The position numbers were made by a program, and so were the translations under genes. The notes beneath the pieces are model-generated. The model saw nothing but the letters and a program-made list of their open reading frames with translations. It was not told the origin of the DNA and searched no databases. From assembly GCA_963576725.1 (NCBI GenBank), contig OY755252.1:50427394-50491393 (forward strand): a DNA stretch of 64,000 bases, written 5' to 3'. Origin of the DNA: Azorinus chamasolen. Taxonomy: Eukaryota; Mollusca; Bivalvia; Cardiida; Solecurtidae. This document shows, piece by piece, positions 42,201 to 46,436 of the stretch; position 1 is the stretch's first letter; every line of letters begins with the position of its first letter.

Positions 42201-43606
42201 TAAAAAGGGGAAAGGAAAAACTCCATAAATATTGATGCTAGAGTTATGGCCCTTATGCATGAAACTTCAACTCATCATGCTTGTTCCATGTCTGAAATTT
42301 GAAAGCTCTATAATGATTAGTTTAGAAATGACAGCCAAAAAAAGAAAGTGTGACAGACAGACAGACAAACAGATGGATGGACGGATGGACAAACAGACAG
42401 ACGACGGAAAAGTAATCCCTAAGTAACACACTGCCTCTCAGCAGGTGACGCAATAAGAGCTATTCAAGTAATATTATCTTAATTCCCTGAATTTTATCTT
42501 AACTGTTAGTATTGTAATAGTTTCTATTGTGATATTATTTTGATTATCGCAATACTATCGTGATGGTGATTTTTGCCTCAATAGTCACTCCTACCAAACA
42601 GCCTAGTAATTTTAAAGATAGTCATGACCAAGCTGTCTAACAATTTTGTATATGCTTTCGCATTCCTCTGTTCCTGTTCAAGGTCTGAATGACCTTAATC
42701 TTTCATCCGTCAAGTTCTTAGGAGTGGTCACAACACAGTGGTGAGTGGAGAAATGACAATTTTAGTATTTGAATATGCACCTTTATCTGTTGCTATGGAG
42801 AAAAGCAGTGTTGTACCTTGCAGTATATGATGATGGCAGCTACAAGAACTCCTATACTTTGGAACAGATCTCCCAGCACATGTATAAATGCTGCTCTAAC
42901 ATTGATGTTTGTATTGTGACTGTGACCTTTGACCTCTACTTCTTGGTCTATTTCTGAAAGGTACAAATGTTGGGCTAGACACTAAAGAATATTCTATTAA
43001 AAGAGATAATTCCCAATGCACAAAATAATAGCATAAACAGCTATAGGGGCGAGATAAAACATTTGAATACAGTAGAGCCTGTCTAAACTGACCATCAAAA
43101 AGAGGTCTAACTGAGGACTGTAAGGCAGCTATGTGAACTTCCGTTAATGGTGTATCTCATGAATACTCATGTAAAAAATCATGAATATGTATCGGATGAA
43201 TTTCTATACTAACATATTTGGCCATGGAGGAAAGTGTAGAATAAGAACTATATAATTCTATACACAAACAGAGCAGACCCTACAAGAGCCGTCCAATCTG
43301 GGTCCAATGTTTGCAAGGGTGTATAAAGTTTATTTATAAACAGATGTTTATAACAGGTAAAGGAGTTCAATAATTTGAAATCATTGGCTACTTAAGACTG
43401 CCTGTTTAATATTGCATTCATTGGTGACTATAAACTGTAAAACACAGTTCTGACTGTAATTACCTGTATGTAATGTGCCATAATGTCCAGCAGTTTGAGA
43501 TCCAGACTGTATAAGGCCTACTTTCTCTTCCTCATCATCGGTCGAATCACCACTGCTCTTGCCATGAGAATGTCCATGACCCCCTGGGTGTAATGTCAAT
43601 CCCATA
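9139..43606 (-). CDS. slc30a2-like: SLC30A2/3/4/8-type zinc transporter, 3' half (five coding exons)
   Basis: Exons on the minus strand are 43606-43464, 42953-42817, 31492-31387, 14176-14042 and 9284-9139. Each junction is AG/GT, and phases agree throughout, giving 221 residues and a TGA. In order the protein has the end of one membrane helix, a His-rich loop ([10 protein letters not shown], then KGHSHN), a helix with [12 protein letters not shown] (HxxxD zinc site), a helix starting ADPICTF, then a C-terminal domain with [10 protein letters not shown] and a terminal MDCTHC (CxxC). Family knowledge: these proton-coupled antiporters move Zn2+ from cytosol into vesicles as dimers, and the CxxC tail is typical of the ZnT2/3/4/8 clade. 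The first exons (TM1-4 and the TM2 HxxxD) were not found, so the gene is partial here. Confidence 0.93.
9307..9504. repeat. TTAA MITE touching the last 3' splice site
   Basis: It begins TTTAACCCAATCAATATTC and runs through CATGAATATTAA, TTTCATAAGCAAACAGAGC and half of the palindrome. Its right half is missing and is replaced by the inverted repeat at 9505. Confidence 0.6.
9505..9603. repeat. Imperfect inverted repeat with CTCGCC arms
   Basis: AAAAATCCAATCACCCCCTC at the left is answered by GGGCGAGTGGATTTTTT at the right, with a smaller internal hairpin (CTCGTCCTTCAGGGCGAG). It may be a worn HLE 3' end on the minus strand or a small foldback element. Confidence 0.4.
9604..9983 (+). mobile_element. 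HLE 3' end, GGGGCAT hairpin type
   Basis: The body is unrelated to the 155-bp cores (CCTTTGACCCTGAAGG). A GGACGGATGGAAGGAC-type microsatellite (9902-9948) leads to a hairpin with TATGCCCGCC and GGGGGGCATA arms and AAAAATG (9962-9983). The layout matches the complete element at 22522-24322. No 5' end was located. Confidence 0.55.
10139..11813 (+). mobile_element. HLE, GCTCGACTATTC type, complete (B-1)
   Basis: AACAAGAG, a CTGTCACAGGACAG mini-hairpin and GCTCGACTATTC open the element. The core is ~165-bp monomers (GTTATGTACTCTTGCCTACA, GGTGAACAAGTGTTCCAAG). GACGCGGACGCGGACGC leads to a hairpin whose right arm, GAATAGTCGAGC, is the exact reverse complement of the 5' motif. The element at 10328-11119 is inserted in it. 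Confidence 0.8.
10328..11119 (+). mobile_element. HLE, GCTCACC type, complete, nested in B-1 (A-5)
   Basis: It has AACAAGAG, GGGCCATGATGGCCC, GCTCACC, about four 155-bp monomers, a GCACGACGCACACCGC tract and a hairpin CTCACCTGGCA...TGCCAGGTGAG (11092-11118). Removing it restores AAGTA+AAAAAGGGCAAT, close to the uninterrupted AAGTTAAAAAGGGCAAT at 15978. So it caused no obvious target duplication. Confidence 0.85.
12233..13371 (+). mobile_element. HLE, GCTCACC type, 3' hairpin lost (A-6)
   Basis: AACAAGAG begins right after the GTAT end of G-1. The body has a leading degenerate unit and about five 155-bp monomers of the CCCTTGGGCGGGG subtype, then GGACACCGGACGCCGG. Where the hairpin should follow, the sequence runs AATAGCCACTGGTCAAGC instead. 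Confidence 0.75.
13372..13947. repeat. HLE core fragment, 165-bp subtype
   Basis: About three monomers of the TATATAACTTTTGTAGAGG / GAAAGCTGAGAACC subtype end in GACGACAGACAACG, with no hairpin. A TTAA-MITE fragment (to 14012, TTAA) follows. An inverted repeat with ACTGGTCAA...TTGACCAG arms lies at 13371-13443. Confidence 0.5.
13948..14012. repeat. TTAA-MITE right end next to an exon
   Basis: CATATGATCTGGGTCTACTA through GGAAAGGGTTAA (TTAA 14009-14012). It lies 29 bp from the donor site of the exon at 14042. Confidence 0.6.
14042..14176 (-). CDS. slc30a2-like: Zinc transporter C-terminal domain exon
   Basis: It begins at 14176 after GATTTAAG with GT, completing the Gly codon left by the exon at 31387. 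It reads [36 protein letters not shown], and leaves one base (A) before the donor GTAAG at 14041. This is the first part of the cytosolic C-terminal domain. The DxHDLxIWSL signature is characteristic of cation diffusion facilitators. Confidence 0.93.
14177..15022. repeat. Intron packed with MITE fragments
   Basis: A worn TTAA-MITE palindrome lies near 14270-14350. CAGTAAAACCTCCGAAAACC at 14460 is a single Tigger-like end with an internal TTTGGTTTTC inverted match. Further CATGAATATT MITE pieces lie at 14610-14940. 14955-14975 is a short GATA repeat. No gene other than the flanking exon was seen. Confidence 0.45.
15340..16862 (+). mobile_element. HLE, AGCCGGATT type, inside the mariner (D)
   Basis: The insert breaks an A-run of the transposase gene. 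Its 5' end is TGTGGAAACCGC then AGCCGGAATT. Its core has ~160-bp units (ATAGTGACCTTGACC, TATCTGCATACC). CCGCCCGCCCGCCCGG replaces the usual GACG tract, and the 3' hairpin right arm is AAATCCGGCT before AAAAA. The B-type HLE at 15791 is nested inside. Confidence 0.65.
15791..16580 (+). mobile_element. HLE, GCTCGACTATTC type, 3'-truncated (B-2)
   Basis: The 5' module is intact (AACAAGAG, CTGTCACAGGACAG, GCTCGACTATTC) and about four ~165-bp cores follow. It ends near 16580 at CTTTATTCCAAA and passes into D-type sequence without microsatellite or hairpin. Confidence 0.7.
17173..17303 (+). mobile_element. HLE 5' end, ATACGCCCG type (U)
   Basis: AACAAGAG, ACCGCAAGACGGGG and ATACGCCCGAAG open the element, followed by one core unit (AAATAAAGGAGGAGTTAG, CTATCAAAGGGC). 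The same unit recurs at 22365-22521 and in tandem at 24323-24812. The element therefore seems to have been split by later insertions. Confidence 0.55.
17304..17487 (+). mobile_element. HLE 5' end, GCTCACC type, 165-bp subtype (A-7)
   Basis: AACAAGAGGGCCTGAAAGGCCC and CGCTCACC are followed by one 165-bp core that breaks after GAGGACCTCAAGTG. A matching 3' end with the same subtype and the same flank is at 21930-22364, so these may be two halves of one element separated by 4.4 kb (inference). Confidence 0.6.
17488..18101. repeat. AT-rich DNA with two TTAA-MITE copies
   Basis: One MITE spans about 17672-17925 (CTGCTATAGGAGCC at the palindrome centre, GGGAAAGGGTTA end). A second, right-hand copy is at 17985-18101 (GGAGTAAAGGGTTAA). 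17488-17670 is AT-rich with no gene. Confidence 0.5.
18102..19444. other. Unassigned block, little repetition inside the window
   Basis: This 1.3-kb stretch lacks all the HLE and MITE motifs. It holds a short hairpin (TAGGTTTCGG...CCGAAACCTA at 18151-18178), GTATTTCACCCGT, ATCCGCGGAT near 18869, and a locally GC-rich GGCACCGACCCTTCGGCACG at 19082. A 66-codon ORF on the minus strand (18726-18526) has no recognisable domain. It may be another element, a regulatory segment or host intron. Confidence 0.35.
19445..20460 (-). repeat. Diverged tandem repeat, possible HLE relative
   Basis: GTTGCCATGGTAACTGAATGG and near copies occur at about 19968, 20112, 20237 and 20350 (spacing 115-145 bp). The left edge has a C-run (19450-19460) and TCCCAAAATGAAGTAGGGGG beside TTCTTCCGATTCTG. 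Read on the minus strand, a core array would lead to a GGAAGAA-rich tract and a weak hairpin, as in HLEs. The ends are unclear. Confidence 0.35.
20461..21929. other. No recognisable gene; one palindromic MITE core
   Basis: A palindrome of the TTTGGATCC family lies at 21536-21612 (CAAACAGTCTGG...CCAAACTGTC). Otherwise the DNA is AT-rich without an ORF that resembles a protein family. The short ORF 21676-21981 runs into HLE core sequence and was not accepted. Confidence 0.4.
21930..22364 (+). mobile_element. HLE 3' end, GCTCACC type, 165-bp subtype (A-8)
   Basis: Two monomers (GCATAATTTATATAAC, GAGGACCTGAACATGATGC) lead to a long GACGACGGACGACG tract (22250-22312) and the hairpin AGCTCACCCTGAGCAC...GTGCTCTGGTGAGCT, then AAAAATGATATG, which is the U unit. 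Confidence 0.7.
22365..22521 (+). repeat. U-element core unit
   Basis: GATATGAGAGTTATCTCACTG through AACTCCAGAATGA is identical or nearly so to units at 24323-24812. It joins A-8 on the left and K on the right, so it is a segment of one U array broken by two insertions. Confidence 0.6.
22522..24322 (+). mobile_element. HLE, ATGCCCCCAAAG type, complete (K)
   Basis: AACAAGAGG, a GTCGTCACGGGTGAC hairpin and ATGCCCCCAAAG open the element. About nine 140-175 bp monomers follow (TCAAGGTCACAGTGACC, GATGAACTCACACACC, ATGCTCCGGACAAGC). A (CACACCCACC)n microsatellite at 24212-24278 leads to a hairpin with right arm CTTTGGGGGCAT, the exact complement of the 5' motif. Long ORFs in the array (e.g. 23360-22716) are repeat readings. 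Confidence 0.8.
24323..24812 (+). repeat. U-element tandem units
   Basis: Three full or partial copies of a ~120-190 bp unit (AGGAGGAGTTAGTTGCACAA, ACTCCAGAATGAAAAATGAT) are almost identical, which implies recent amplification. The array stops in CTGAAAGTTTAACC, where TTAA-MITE sequence starts. No 3' hairpin was seen. Confidence 0.6.
24813..25117. repeat. TTAA-MITE fragment and AT-rich DNA
   Basis: Half of a palindrome MITE (GACGTCTGATCTGGGTCTA) is followed by AT-rich sequence. No gene was seen. Confidence 0.4.
25118..25353. repeat. Complete 236-bp piggyBac-type TTAA MITE
   Basis: Ends are TTAACTCTTTACTCCATGAA and the right-end complement TTAACCCTTTATTCCATAAA. TTAA is at both edges (25118-25121, 25350-25353). 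The family palindrome is near 25257-25313. This is the clearest full-length copy in the window. Confidence 0.75.
25354..25770. repeat. MITE palindrome, then left half of a CG-rich element
   Basis: 25360-25455 is another palindrome copy (CTACAGGAGCCATCTGACC). From ~25470 the base composition changes to CGTAAAC/GCGCC-rich, with GGCGCCCGTAAACTCG and GAGGCCGCGC. The same style resumes after the HLE at 30872, so the HLE interrupts one element. Confidence 0.45.
25771..30871 (+). mobile_element. 5.1-kb HLE with ~28-monomer array (A-9)
   Basis: The 5' module is AACAAGAGGGCCATGCGGCCC plus CGCTCACC. About 28 monomers of ~155 bp follow (one CATAATTTGAACAAT each, 26160 to 30350), then a unique tail (CCATATATGGAAAAAATGACC) shared with the element at 35415. 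GACAGACGGACAGACGGACG and the hairpin AGCTCACCTTGAGCAC...GTGCTCTGGTGAGCT end it. Monomer variants recur in register every ~0.62, 0.93 and 1.09 kb. Confidence 0.88.
30872..31386. repeat. Right half of the CG-rich element, then intron edge
   Basis: ATCGTACGGCGATCATATGG, CGTACGTTTGCCGC and TCGTATGATAATCGTATG mark this as the continuation of 25470-25770. Its ends and class are unknown. TTAAGGGTTAA at 31332-31342 is a MITE-like edge 45 bp before the exon donor. Confidence 0.4.
31387..31492 (-). CDS. slc30a2-like: Zinc transporter TM6 exon
   Basis: The acceptor TTTTCAG ends at 31493 and the exon starts in phase 0. It reads [35 protein letters not shown] and leaves a G before the donor GTAAAT at 31386. 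ADPICTF followed by a long hydrophobic run and the amphipathic link to the C-terminal domain is the family pattern. It is only 106 bp and is flanked by mobile elements on both sides. Confidence 0.94.
31527..31943. repeat. TTAA MITE with a second copy nested in it
   Basis: The outer copy runs TTTAAGCCATGAATATGC to TTGCAAGGGTGTAGAAACG. At its internal TTAA sits a complete 188-bp relative, 31581-31768 (TTAACCCTTTCC ... GGAAAGGGTTAA), in the other orientation. TTAA on both sides of the inner copy fits piggyBac-type target duplication. The outer copy starts ~35 bp from the 3' splice site at 31493. Confidence 0.7.
31944..32602 (+). mobile_element. Dispersed repeat and an HLE 3' end, GGGGGGCTTAT type
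   Basis: 31985-32070 matches the repeat at 2140-2280 (CATTTCTCACCCTGTGTTG, ACCACTCTTTAGAATC). 32371-32418 has C-rich DNA (ACCCCCCCCCACCCCCCC), a CA repeat and GTTTGGGGGGCTTATAAA, which resembles HLE 3' hairpins. The ORF at 31831-32289 crosses a MITE and is not accepted. 32420-32602 shows nothing further. Confidence 0.4.
32603..33938 (+). mobile_element. HLE, GCTCACC type, complete (A-10)
   Basis: AACAAGAGGGCCATGAGGCCC and CGCTCACC, then about seven ~155-bp monomers of the CCCTTGGGCGGGG subtype. CCGGATACCGGACGCCGGAC leads to a slightly mismatched hairpin, AGCTCATCCTGAGCC...GGCTCACGTGAGCT, and AAAT. Confidence 0.82.
33939..34710. repeat. No gene; CAATAGT-rich inverted repeat
   Basis: 34290-34410 has nested inverted motifs (AACTATCGACATATCGCAATAG, CTATCGAGAACTATCG). 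Related motifs (AGATAGTCATGACCAAGC, TATCGCAATA) occur near 42540-42640. The remainder is AT-rich with no recognised ORF. Confidence 0.4.
34711..34796. repeat. Two Penelope-like 3' tails in inverted orientation
   Basis: TAATATTTCGACCACTACAG...TTTATCAAA (34711-34743) is the reverse complement of TTTGATAAAGGCC...GAAATATTA (34763-34795). The sequence is nearly the same as the tail at 48925-48960 downstream of the GIY-YIG ORF. No coding sequence is attached here. Confidence 0.65.
35105..37976 (+). mobile_element. HLE, GTACGCCCAC type, complete (E)
   Basis: AACAAGAG, a TACCATATACGGTA hairpin and GTACGCCCAC open it. Cores of ~165 bp (TCAAATGAACCTCAGAATCG, TTAAACATTTGTGTGAAG) lie at 37120-37890. (GAAC)n and GGACGGACGGAC tracts lead to a hairpin with right arm GGTGGGCGTAT. 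It interrupts H-2 in AACTCTGACAAAAATTATTC, and the flanks rejoin without duplication. It contains A-11. Confidence 0.8.
35415..37119 (+). mobile_element. HLE, GCTCACC type, innermost of the nest (A-11)
   Basis: The 5' module AACAAGAGGGCCATGAGGCCC/GCTCACC is followed by about eight 155-bp monomers and the same unique tail as A-9 (ACCATATATGGAAAAAATGAC). A (GACAGACG)n tract and the hairpin GAGCAC...GTGCTC close it. It lies inside E at an A-run. Confidence 0.85.
38930..40890 (+). mobile_element. HLE, GCTCACC type, ~11 monomers (A-12)
   Basis: AACAAGAGGGCCATGATGGCCC/CGCTCACC is followed by about eleven ~155-bp monomers with the subtype markers ATCTTAGTAGAGGACC and GGTCTATGCC, then GCACGACGCACAACGC and the hairpin CTCACCTTGGCAC...GTGCAAGGTGAG. 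38690-38929 upstream may be the 5' part of yet another element (TGTATTGCTACGCAATACA hairpin, GAGACCCCC). Confidence 0.82.
40891..41629 (+). mobile_element. HLE, GCTCACC type, head-to-tail with A-12 (A-13)
   Basis: It begins AAAAAAGAGGGCCATGATGG straight after A-12's final GAGCT. About three monomers of the A-12 subtype and an equal tail with hairpin CTCACCTTGGCAC...GTGCCAGGTGAG follow. Its 5' leader is the A-2 subtype (TTACTATAGACTTATGC), so it is not a simple duplicate of A-12. Confidence 0.8.
41630..42201 (+). mobile_element. Two more HLE 3' ends in series
   Basis: 41630-42120 holds two ~130-bp units (CACTTCAATATCTGTAAAGG), a GGACGGACGGATGG tract and an ACCCCCCC...GTGGGGGTAT hairpin (H type). 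42121-42201 has only a GACGGACGACGGGCGG tract and an A-type hairpin AGCTCACC...GGTGAGCT. Their 5' ends are not visible nearby; they are probably outer elements cut by A-12/A-13. Confidence 0.6.
42454..42816. repeat. Intron edge with two dispersed repeats
   Basis: 42480-42640 shares CAATACTATCG and ATAGTCATGACCAAGC with 34260-34410. 42715-42792 matches the 2140-2280 repeat (GTGGTCACAACACAGTG, CCTTTATCTGTTGCTATG). The latter ends ~25 bp from the donor site of the next exon. Confidence 0.45.
42817..42953 (-). CDS. slc30a2-like: Zinc transporter TM5 exon with HxxxD
   Basis: The acceptor CTTTCAG ends at 42954. AA completes the Glu codon begun in the previous exon. It reads [45 protein letters not shown], and ends in phase 0 at donor GTACAA (42816). 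HVLGD supplies the His and Asp of the intramembrane zinc site; NVRAAFIHV is close to the wording in ZnT2/4/8. Confidence 0.95.
43464..43606 (-). CDS. slc30a2-like: Zinc transporter His-rich loop exon
   Basis: The acceptor TTTTTCAG ends at 43607. One base (T) finishes a split codon, then [15 protein letters not shown] (end of TM4 and His-rich loop), [25 protein letters not shown] and a final G before donor GTAATT (43463). The loop between TM4 and TM5 is where zinc transporters carry HxH repeats. The acidic STDDEEE stretch is an extra, possibly regulatory, segment. Confidence 0.92.
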
Positions 43607-43650
43607 CTGAAAAATACAGAAGTCCTGTAATGGCAAATGATACAATAGAA

Positions 43651-43975
43651 CGTGTACAGTGGTCTAGTGGTAATGCGCTTGAGTACCAATCCAGATGTCC
43701 GGGGTTCAGGACCTTCCAGGAAATTTCAGAGACGCTTTTCAGTGTCTCCCACCTCCTTTCCACTCAGGGGTTAAAATGAGTCACTAGCCAGTACTGCGGC
43801 TGCATGATTGCGCCCTATGTTAGCAGTACTCAATATTGTAGGCGAATGACTCATTGACCAGGGGAGTAACAGTGATTAATCTAGGTCTGCATCCTGCGTC
43901 AGTGACATATTAAAATAGCAAAAAACGCATCATCCTGAAGTGTAAGTGTCCTAAAGGACGCATTAAAATATGGTT
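43651..43975 (+). repeat. tRNA-derived SINE in the zinc transporter intron
   Basis: An RNA polymerase III A box (TGGTCTAGTGG, 43660-43670) and B box (GGTTCAGGACC, 43703-43713) are spaced as in tRNAs, but no acceptor stem or anticodon arm forms. A ~230-bp body follows (GTCACTAGCCAGTACTGCGG, GGCGAATGACTCATTGACC). The 3' end is uncertain. It begins ~45 bp upstream of the exon at 43606, antisense to the gene. Confidence 0.7.
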
Positions 43976-44254
43976 GCATGTAGCCGTTGAAGTTAATTTC
44001 ACGTAGTGTTACTATTAGAACACCGTTACGATATCAACATCCGGCTGTTGTAAATATTTTACAACAATGATTTTGATTGGCTAGTAATCAGCAGGATGTT
44101 CGTAATGAGCCAATGAAAATGTTCCTTTTAAAATGACAGCGTGATAAGACCCCAGATAACCCAAGATGCTGCTACCAAAAATAGAAACTGAATCTGAATA
44201 AATACTTCGAAGACACCAATACTGGCTTTAATGCAATGGAAGGGAGTGTGCTAT
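43976..44254. other. No gene seen
   Basis: The stretch has TTGTAAATATTTTACAA, a short palindrome at 44049-44065, and otherwise unremarkable AT-rich sequence. Confidence 0.3.
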
Positions 44255-44785
44255 TTAGTCAAAATTAAAGTCTTTCAGTTTCTGACGAAAATTACACACT
44301 GTCACTGAATTCACTAAGTCCTCGTTAAGCCTATTCCACTCTGGCACTCTTCTTATGAAAAAAGAGTTCCTAAACTGGTCAGTCTTGGCACGTATAAGTT
44401 TGAAACACTTAGAATTGTTTGTGGCATAGTTGTCTATCAGATTGGTTTGTACAGTCTGTATATCTTAGCCCTTACTGTTCTTTTTTGTCTTTGATGTTCT
44501 AAGTAGTGTTCAGCTTTGATAGCCTGTACCTGCCCTTCCACCACCTTGTACATCAGCGTCAGCCATTGTTGCCTACGCCGCTCCTGTAAAGTTGGTAGGA
44601 CGTGGTTGCGTAGCATGTCTGAGACACAGCCTTCTTGTCTATTACGATAGTCTTTTGATATGAATCTTACTCCAGCACGTTGTACTCTTTCAAGTTTATC
44701 AATGTCAGATTTAGTGTACGGATCCCAGATGACACTTCCATACTCTAATTGAGATCGATCCAGGGCTTGAAGGTGAGCATTTTTT
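44255..44785 (-). pseudogene. LINE (CR1/Jockey-like) reverse transcriptase C-terminal fragment
   Basis: On the minus strand LEYGSVIWDPYTKSDIDKL, ERVQRAGVRFISKDY and LQERRRRQQWLTLMYKVV follow each other. They match the thumb and C-terminal region of non-LTR retrotransposon polymerases. A frameshift near 44440 moves to LIDNYATNNSKCFKL, RAKTDQFRNSFFIRR, VPEWNRLNEDLVN and a stop at 44257-44255. The catalytic RT motifs and endonuclease are absent: a 5'-truncated dead copy, as usual for LINEs. Confidence 0.85.
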
Positions 44786-45061
44786 CTACATTTCTAATAG
44801 TCGCTAAGATTGACTCAAATCAAATGATGTTAGGTCAGTTGTGTCCCAATGACATGTCTTCAACGTCCATGGATCAAAATAAGGATCCCGAATCTGATGT
44901 AATGGAGGAAAATAACAACTGTCAACTTAAAGAGAGAAAGAATTCTGACCAAAGTGGTTTGCGACTTACTCCTAGTTGACTTCTGTTAAGGTAACGGATG
45001 GTTGGCTTGATTTCATGTTTTGCTGCATATGCGACAAATATCGGGCCAAAAAAGCATGGTA
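44786..45061 (+). other. Unassigned ORF-bearing flank of the mariner
   Basis: The plus strand is open at 44749-44979 with an acidic, Asn/Ser-rich reading (SSTSMDQNKDPESDVMEE). A second frame reads DFMFCCICDKYRAKK just before the mariner at 45062. The composition looks protein-like but no family is recognised, and the upstream part overlaps the LINE fragment on the other strand. Confidence 0.25.
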
Positions 45062-46299
45062 CGAGATGTTATTGATAAGTCCGTGGCCTGAGGCAGGGAG
45101 CAGCAATTTGACCTTAATATTTTCATTTATTTTTCAACGTAGCCACCTTGCAAGCTTACACACTTTGTCCAACGGTGTTGGAGCATTTGGATACCTTCCC
45201 TGTAGAAGGTGCCATCTTGGGCCTCAAGAAATGCTTCAACAGCTTGTTTGACGCGATCATCAGTGCGAAAATGGCGGCCGCCAAGTTCCTTTTTCATCTT
45301 GGGGAATAGGTAATAGTCAGAGGGTGCTAAATCAGGTAAATATTGTGGATGCTCAACCATTTGGAAACCACATTCCTGAATGTCAGCCATGGCAACAGTG
45401 GACTTGTGTGCTGGAGCATTGTCCTGATGGAAGAGTACGCCTTGTCTTCTTGATTTTTTCACTAAGCTGCCTCATGAGGTCAGCATAATACCTTCCGGTA
45501 ATAGTGTGACCTCTTTTAAGATAATCCACTAGCAGCACACCTTTCGCATCCCAGAAAACTGTGGCCATCACCTTCCCAGCGGATGTTGTCGACTTGGCTT
45601 TTTTCGGGGGTGGTGATCCTGGGTGTTTTGACTGTTGTTTTGTCTCAGGTTCGAAGTGGTGAGCCCATGTTTCATCAACAGTTACAAACTGCTTGAGAAA
45701 CTTCTCTTGATCCTGCTCAAACATGGCAAGGTTTTCCCTGGACATGTTGCACCGAACTCGTTTCTGGTCGAGACTCAGAAGTTTTGGGACCCATCTGGCA
45801 GAAACCTGTCATTTGCAAATCATTACGGATAATTGCATGGACTCGTTCCTGTGATATTCCCAGCTGTGTAGCAATTTACCGCTGCATAATTTGCCAATCT
45901 GCCATAATCATATCATGGATTTTATTGATGGTGTCCTTTGAGGTGACAGTTGGTGGCCTGCCAGGACGGGGGTCATCTTCAAGCGGCCCATTTTTTCACC
46001 ATGCAATAACATGGGGCATGCTCCCCTAATGTAGCTAACATGTCCTCATGAATCTCCTTAGGTGATAAGCCTTTGAGGCCAAGGTATTGAATAATCGTGT
46101 GATGGCCAACGTTGTCCATTTGCTTAGAAGTACTCATAGTAAGTAGCTTTGAGAATCAAATTATGGCAAACAACAGAGAGAAAAAAATCCTTCTCTCTCT
46201 GCAGAGTGATTAGAACACCTTTTCTACACGGACATTAAATGGTATGTTTATAAGTGGTCTGTTTCTACCCCAGGCCACGGACTTATCAATCACCCCTCT
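45062..46299 (-). mobile_element. mariner element, 1.24 kb, both TIRs present
   Basis: The TIRs are CGAGATGTTATTGATAAGTC (from 45062) and, on the minus strand from 46299, AGAGGGGTGATTGATAAGTC. TA flanks both sides (45060-45061, 46300-46301). The length is near the ~1.3 kb usual for mariners. The left TIR is more worn than the right. It is the sister copy of the relic at 15023-17172. Confidence 0.9.
45127..46137 (-). pseudogene. mariner D,D34D transposase, frameshifted
   Basis: The start ATG is 46137-46135 (MSTSKQMDNVGHH). The HTH half ends at a ~25-bp deletion near 45982 (KKWAA then stop). The middle reads on from [14 protein letters not shown] 2-base deletion near 45812 and a frameshift near 45450 follow. 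The catalytic motifs are otherwise intact: TVDETWAHHFEP, then HQDNAPAH and, after exactly 34 intervening residues, the Asp of APSDYYLFPK. The C-terminus ends GGYVEK. Three lesions make it inactive. Confidence 0.88.
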
Positions 46300-46436
46300 T
46301 AAATGTATGCACAATCGGAAATATCATTTTGTTGCTTCGTGCCAGGCAAGTAGTCCATACCTGTGTACTCTGAATGGTGGCATCGATCTACTTTCGGTTT
46401 TGACAATATTCGGCATCCATGCTGTCTTAACCCTTT

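Larger units (their letters stand above)
34797..42453 (+). mobile_element. HLE, GTCACCTGC type, outer member of a nest (G-2)
   Basis: ACAAGAGTGTTCGGAGAAACACA and GTCACCTGC form the 5' end. Element H-2 follows at 34845. The G body resumes at 38644 (CTGTTAATATGCTGGAGTGC), is broken again at ~38690, and resumes at 42202 (GAAAGCTCTATAATGATTAG). GACAGACAGACAGAC leads to the 3' end CTGCCTCTCAGCAGGTGACGC. GCAGGTGAC complements the 5' motif exactly. That all segments are one element is inferred from order and from comparison with 10090-12232. Confidence 0.55.

Noticed and set aside
43651..43725. Functional tRNA gene
   Set aside because: Pol III boxes are present but no cloverleaf (acceptor, anticodon arm) can be drawn, and a long body follows as in SINEs.
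44976..46029. Plus-strand ORFs of 65-91 codons
   Set aside because: They are antisense to the mariner transposase, whose motifs are clear on the minus strand.
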